Origin: Kitasatospora sp052076145
Lineage (GTDB): Bacteria; Actinomycetota; Actinomycetes; Streptomycetales; Streptomycetaceae
DNA length: 64,000 bases
Direction of reading: 5' to 3'
NCBI RefSeq assembly: GCF_052076145.1
Contig: NZ_CP197246.1
Coordinates: forward strand, 4,216,001 to 4,280,000
Below are positions 61,372 through 64,000 of this stretch, in pieces (the first letter of the stretch is position 1; every line of letters begins with the position of its first letter). Position numbers and translations under genes: made by a program. Under the pieces are notes generated by a model. The model searched no databases. It worked only from the letters and a program-made list of their open reading frames with translations, and was not told the DNA's origin.

Positions 61372-62652
61372 ATGGGCGAGCGAACACCGGAGCAGGCGGG
61401 CAAGGGCATCGAGATCCGGGAGATCACCGAGCAGGAGATCCCGGTGTGGGACCGCGCCGTCATGCGCGGCTTCCTCTCGCCGCACCACCCCGAGGGCAAC
61501 GACGCGCGCCGCAAGCAGTTCGAGCCGGGCCGCTGGCAGGCGGCCTTCGACCACACGGCCGGGGGCAGCTGCGTCGCCACGTACCGCAGTCTGGATCTGG
61601 AGCTGACGGTGCCCGGTGGGGCCACCCTGCCGGTGAACGCGATTACCGGCGTCACGGTCACCAGCACCCACCGGCGGCGTGGCCTGCTCAGCGGGATGAT
61701 GCACCGTGACCTCGCCGCCGCGCGCGAGCGCGGCAGCGTCGCCGCCGTGCTCAGCGCCGCCGAGTACAACATCTACGGCCGCTTCGGCTTCGGCCCGTCG
61801 ACCCGGGCGCACGGCTGGCGGATCGACATCGGCCGCTCGGGCGGCCTGCGCGCCGGGCTGCCGGAGGCCCCCGGCGGGCGGATCGACTTCGCAGAACTCG
61901 CCGAGATCCGGCGGATCGGGCCCGAGCTGCACAACCGCTGGCGGCTGCTCCAGCCCGGCGCGCTCTCCCGCCCGCCGACCTGGTGGCCGCTGGAGACGGG
62001 TGAGCTGACGCTGCCCTCGCGCGGGTGGAAGGAGCCGTTCAACGCCCTGCACCGGGACACCGACGGCCAGGTCACCGGGCTGGTGACGTACCGCGTCGAC
62101 GGCAAGTGGGACGGCAGCCTCGCCGACGGCACGCTCACCGTGACCGACTTCCTGGCGCTCGACCGCGCGACCGCCACCGCGCTCTGGCGGCTCGTCCTCT
62201 CGGTCGACTGGGTCCGCCGGGTCGAGGTCGGCAACATCGGCCCCGACGACCCGCTGCCGCTGCTGCTCGTCAACCCCCGCGCAGCCACCCCGCACGAGGG
62301 CAACTACGACTTCACCTGGCTCCGGCTGCTCGACCTGCCGGCCGCCTTCGGAGCCCGCAGCTACGCCACGCCCGGCCGGGTGATCCTCCAGGTCGACGAC
62401 CCGCTCGGCTGGACGACCGGCCGCTGGGCGCTCGAAGCGTCCCCCGACGGCACCGGCCGCTGCACCCCCACCGACGACACCCCCGACCTCACCCTCGGGG
62501 TCAGCGAACTCAGCTCCCTCTACCTCGGAGCCGAGACCGCCCCCAGACTCGCTGCCGCAGCACTCGTCACCGAGCACACACCGACTGCGGCCGCCCGGCT
62601 CGACCTGCTGCTCCGCACCCCGCTGAAGGCCTGGAACCCGGACTACGTCTGA
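61372..62652 (+). CDS. Eis-like GNAT acetyltransferase
   Basis: 426 residues, the size and layout of the Eis family: an N-terminal GNAT domain with ITGVTVTSTHRRRGLLSGMM (acetyl-CoA loop) and YGRFGFGPST, a second degenerate GNAT domain (VTDFLALDRATATALWRLVLS), and a C-terminal SCP2-like domain (LTLGVSELSSLYLG). Eis acetylates aminoglycosides and capreomycin at several amines; whether this copy does so is unknown. It could in principle N-acetylate a Dap-containing peptide, but it lies about 40 kb from the cluster. Confidence 0.92.
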   Translation: MGERTPEQAGKGIEIREITEQEIPVWDRAVMRGFLSPHHPEGNDARRKQFEPGRWQAAFDHTAGGSCVATYRSLDLELTVPGGATLPVNAITGVTVTSTHRRRGLLSGMMHRDLAAARERGSVAAVLSAAEYNIYGRFGFGPSTRAHGWRIDIGRSGGLRAGLPEAPGGRIDFAELAEIRRIGPELHNRWRLLQPGALSRPPTWWPLETGELTLPSRGWKEPFNALHRDTDGQVTGLVTYRVDGKWDGSLADGTLTVTDFLALDRATATALWRLVLSVDWVRRVEVGNIGPDDPLPLLLVNPRAATPHEGNYDFTWLRLLDLPAAFGARSYATPGRVILQVDDPLGWTTGRWALEASPDGTGRCTPTDDTPDLTLGVSELSSLYLGAETAPRLAAAALVTEHTPTAAARLDLLLRTPLKAWNPDYV

Positions 62653-62688
62653 CGTGGCCTCGTGGCGCCTCGGGTCACGGCTTCGGGG

Positions 62689-63456
62689 TCACGGCTTCTG
62701 GGTCCGACCGATGGTGGGCAGGATGAAGTCCTGGATCAGGCCCTTGGCGTCCCGCACTATCGGGCGGAAGACCCGGTAGCGGGAGAGGTTGATGACGCGG
62801 GCGGCCATCGGCGTCGAGCGTCGGACGAACTCGTGCGTGCGCTCGGTGTCGGGCGTCCGGTCGAAGACCCAGTAGAGCACCACGATCATCAGGTGCAGCC
62901 AGAGCAGGTCGGGGAGCAGCTCGGCGAGTTCGGCGTCGAGCTTCGGGGCGAGGTCGGAGCCGGTGAGCACCTCGCGGAAGAGTTCGACGGCCGTCGCTCG
63001 GGCGGGGTGGGACTCGTTGGAGAAGGGGCTGAGCGAGCTGGTCGGGTCGGCGGCCGTGCGGAAGAACTGGGAGGCGAACTCGTGGTAGTCCGCCGCGCAG
63101 TCGACCCAGGAGACGAGCGCGATCTCCAGGCGCTCGGCGAAGTCCGTCTTCCCGCGCATCCGGGCCCGCGCGTCGACGGCGTGCTCACCCGTCATCCGGT
63201 CGTAGAACCCCTGGATGAGGAATTCCTTCGACTCGAAGTAGTAGTAGGCGTTGCCCACCGACACGCCGGCCTCGGTCGCGATCGCGCGCATGGTCGTCTT
63301 GTCGTAGCCGCGCTCCTGGAAGAGGCGCATGGCCGTCTCGAGGATCAGCGCGCGGGTCTGCTCGCTCTTGTCGGTCTTGGGGCGCGCCCGTCCGCCGGGG
63401 AGTTCTCCGGCGGGGAGTGCGGCCTCGGCGCCGCCGGGCTCAGTTGCGTCGTCCAC
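62689..63456 (-). CDS. TetR-family transcriptional regulator
   Basis: 255 residues. After a 35-residue polar leader the HTH reads TTMRAIATEAGVSVGNAYYYFESKEFL, with a helical C-terminal ligand domain (about 90-240). The start is GTG; a shorter start is possible because the leader is unusual. It converges with the Eis-like gene. The target is not evident. Confidence 0.88.
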   Translation of the reverse strand: MDDATEPGGAEAALPAGELPGGRARPKTDKSEQTRALILETAMRLFQERGYDKTTMRAIATEAGVSVGNAYYYFESKEFLIQGFYDRMTGEHAVDARARMRGKTDFAERLEIALVSWVDCAADYHEFASQFFRTAADPTSSLSPFSNESHPARATAVELFREVLTGSDLAPKLDAELAELLPDLLWLHLMIVVLYWVFDRTPDTERTHEFVRRSTPMAARVINLSRYRVFRPIVRDAKGLIQDFILPTIGRTQKP

Positions 63457-63664
63457 GGGACGGAGCCTACCTGTGGGTGCGATGGGGGAGGGCCGTCTGG
63501 TCAGCCGCGACCCCCGTACGCGGCTGACCAGCGGGGTGGTGCGGAGTCGGGTGCCCCCCGAGCACTCGCCTCCATGATTTCGAACGCGTTCAAAATCCCC
63601 CTCTGGATGACTCTAGAGCTCCCGGTGGAGCGGGTACAAGTTGATTACGTGGGAGGCTCATCAC

Positions 63665-64000
63665 ATGATCGAACAGATCGTGATCAAGGTAGGCGGCCCC
63701 GCCGACGCGGACGCCGTCGCGACCCTGCATGCCGACAGTCGACGGACCTCGTACGCGGCGTTCCTCCCGCCCGACGCCCTGCCCGACGCCCTGGGCGACG
63801 GCTTCGCCGAGCAGCTCTGGCCCCTGCGCCTCACCGTCGACTACGGCGAGCCCGCGAACACCCCGACCCTGCTGCTCGCCGAGAGCGCCGTGGACGGTGA
63901 CCTGTACGGCTTCGCCTACCTCGTCCCCGAGCCCGACGGCCGGGTCCTGCTCGACAACCTGCACGTCCGCCCCGGCAGCACCGGCGGCGGCATCGGTACA
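63665..64000 (+). CDS. GNAT acetyltransferase (N-terminal part, cut by window edge)
   Basis: 112 codons are visible and the frame is open at the right edge. MIEQIVIKVGGPADADAVATLHADSR fits the first strand and helix of GNAT proteins, and LDNLHVRPGSTGGGIGT is the start of the acetyl-CoA motif (RxxGxG/A). GGGAGG precedes the ATG. Substrate unknown. Confidence 0.82.
   Translation, partial: MIEQIVIKVGGPADADAVATLHADSRRTSYAAFLPPDALPDALGDGFAEQLWPLRLTVDYGEPANTPTLLLAESAVDGDLYGFAYLVPEPDGRVLLDNLHVRPGSTGGGIGT

Noticed and set aside
61372..62652. Eis-like acetyltransferase as self-resistance for the NRPS product
   Set aside because: It lies about 40 kb from the cluster among unrelated genes, and Eis homologues are common in actinobacteria.
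1..64000. CRISPR arrays, insertion sequences, prophage or integrase genes
   Set aside because: No regularly spaced repeats, transposase or integrase motifs were seen in the window.

Overview
The window is very GC-rich actinobacterial DNA. Codon third positions are almost all G or C, GTG/TTG starts are common, and gene types such as SARP/AfsR regulators, tandem TetR proteins and an MbtH-assisted NRPS point to Streptomyces, Kitasatospora or a close relative. Genes are densely packed on both strands. I saw no insertion sequence, phage gene or CRISPR array. All functions are inferred from motifs read by eye.

Left part (about 1.6-25.5 kb): a nonribosomal peptide gene cluster. A type II thioesterase, an MbtH protein and a 3053-residue NRPS (C-A-T-E-C-A-T-C) form an operon, followed by a MacB-type ABC exporter (ATPase plus FtsX-like permease). 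Next come a convergent Fe/2-oxoglutarate hydroxylase (SyrP/TauD type) and a large SARP-NB-ARC-TPR regulator. An sbnB-sbnA pair makes 2,3-diaminopropionate (Dap) from O-phosphoserine and glutamate. Beside it lies a shortened serA paralogue that keeps the catalytic domain but lacks the regulatory C-terminus, as if to supply extra phosphoserine. A small membrane peptide, a DUF4097-like lipoprotein, an unrecognised 367-residue protein and a second SARP regulator close the cluster. A1 has an asparagine-like pocket code and is followed by an epimerase, so module 1 is predicted to load D-Asn (or hydroxy-Asn). A2 reads Phe-like. The protein ends in a condensation domain without a thioesterase, so the release step, or a further NRPS, is not visible. 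The first module (first-position C, A-Asn, T, E) resembles the N-acyl-D-Asn prodrug modules of zwittermicin, xenocoumacin and colibactin. A serine hydrolase of the beta-lactamase/S12 family is cut by the left edge.

Middle part (25.7-46.7 kb): general genes, some possibly linked to the cluster. They include a pentapeptide-repeat protein, an Sfp-type phosphopantetheinyl transferase (able in principle to activate the NRPS carriers), a DHA2 exporter divergent from a WYL regulator, a flippase fused to a degenerate kinase-like domain, SDR, Nudix, methyltransferase, GNAT and phosphatase genes, an ECF sigma/anti-sigma pair, a Ser/Thr kinase, a K+ channel, TatA, and a second DHA2 exporter divergent from a TetR gene across a pair of 26-bp operator-like repeats.

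Right part (46.7-64 kb): a tRNA-Trp beside an odd tRNA-like gene; an acyl-CoA ligase/acyl-CoA dehydrogenase operon with a divergent double-domain TetR regulator; a small Asn-rich secreted protein; an Hsp90-like ATPase translationally coupled to a large TPR protein; a ThrE-type exporter; an NlpC/P60 hydrolase; an Eis-like acetyltransferase; a TetR regulator; and a GNAT gene cut by the right edge.
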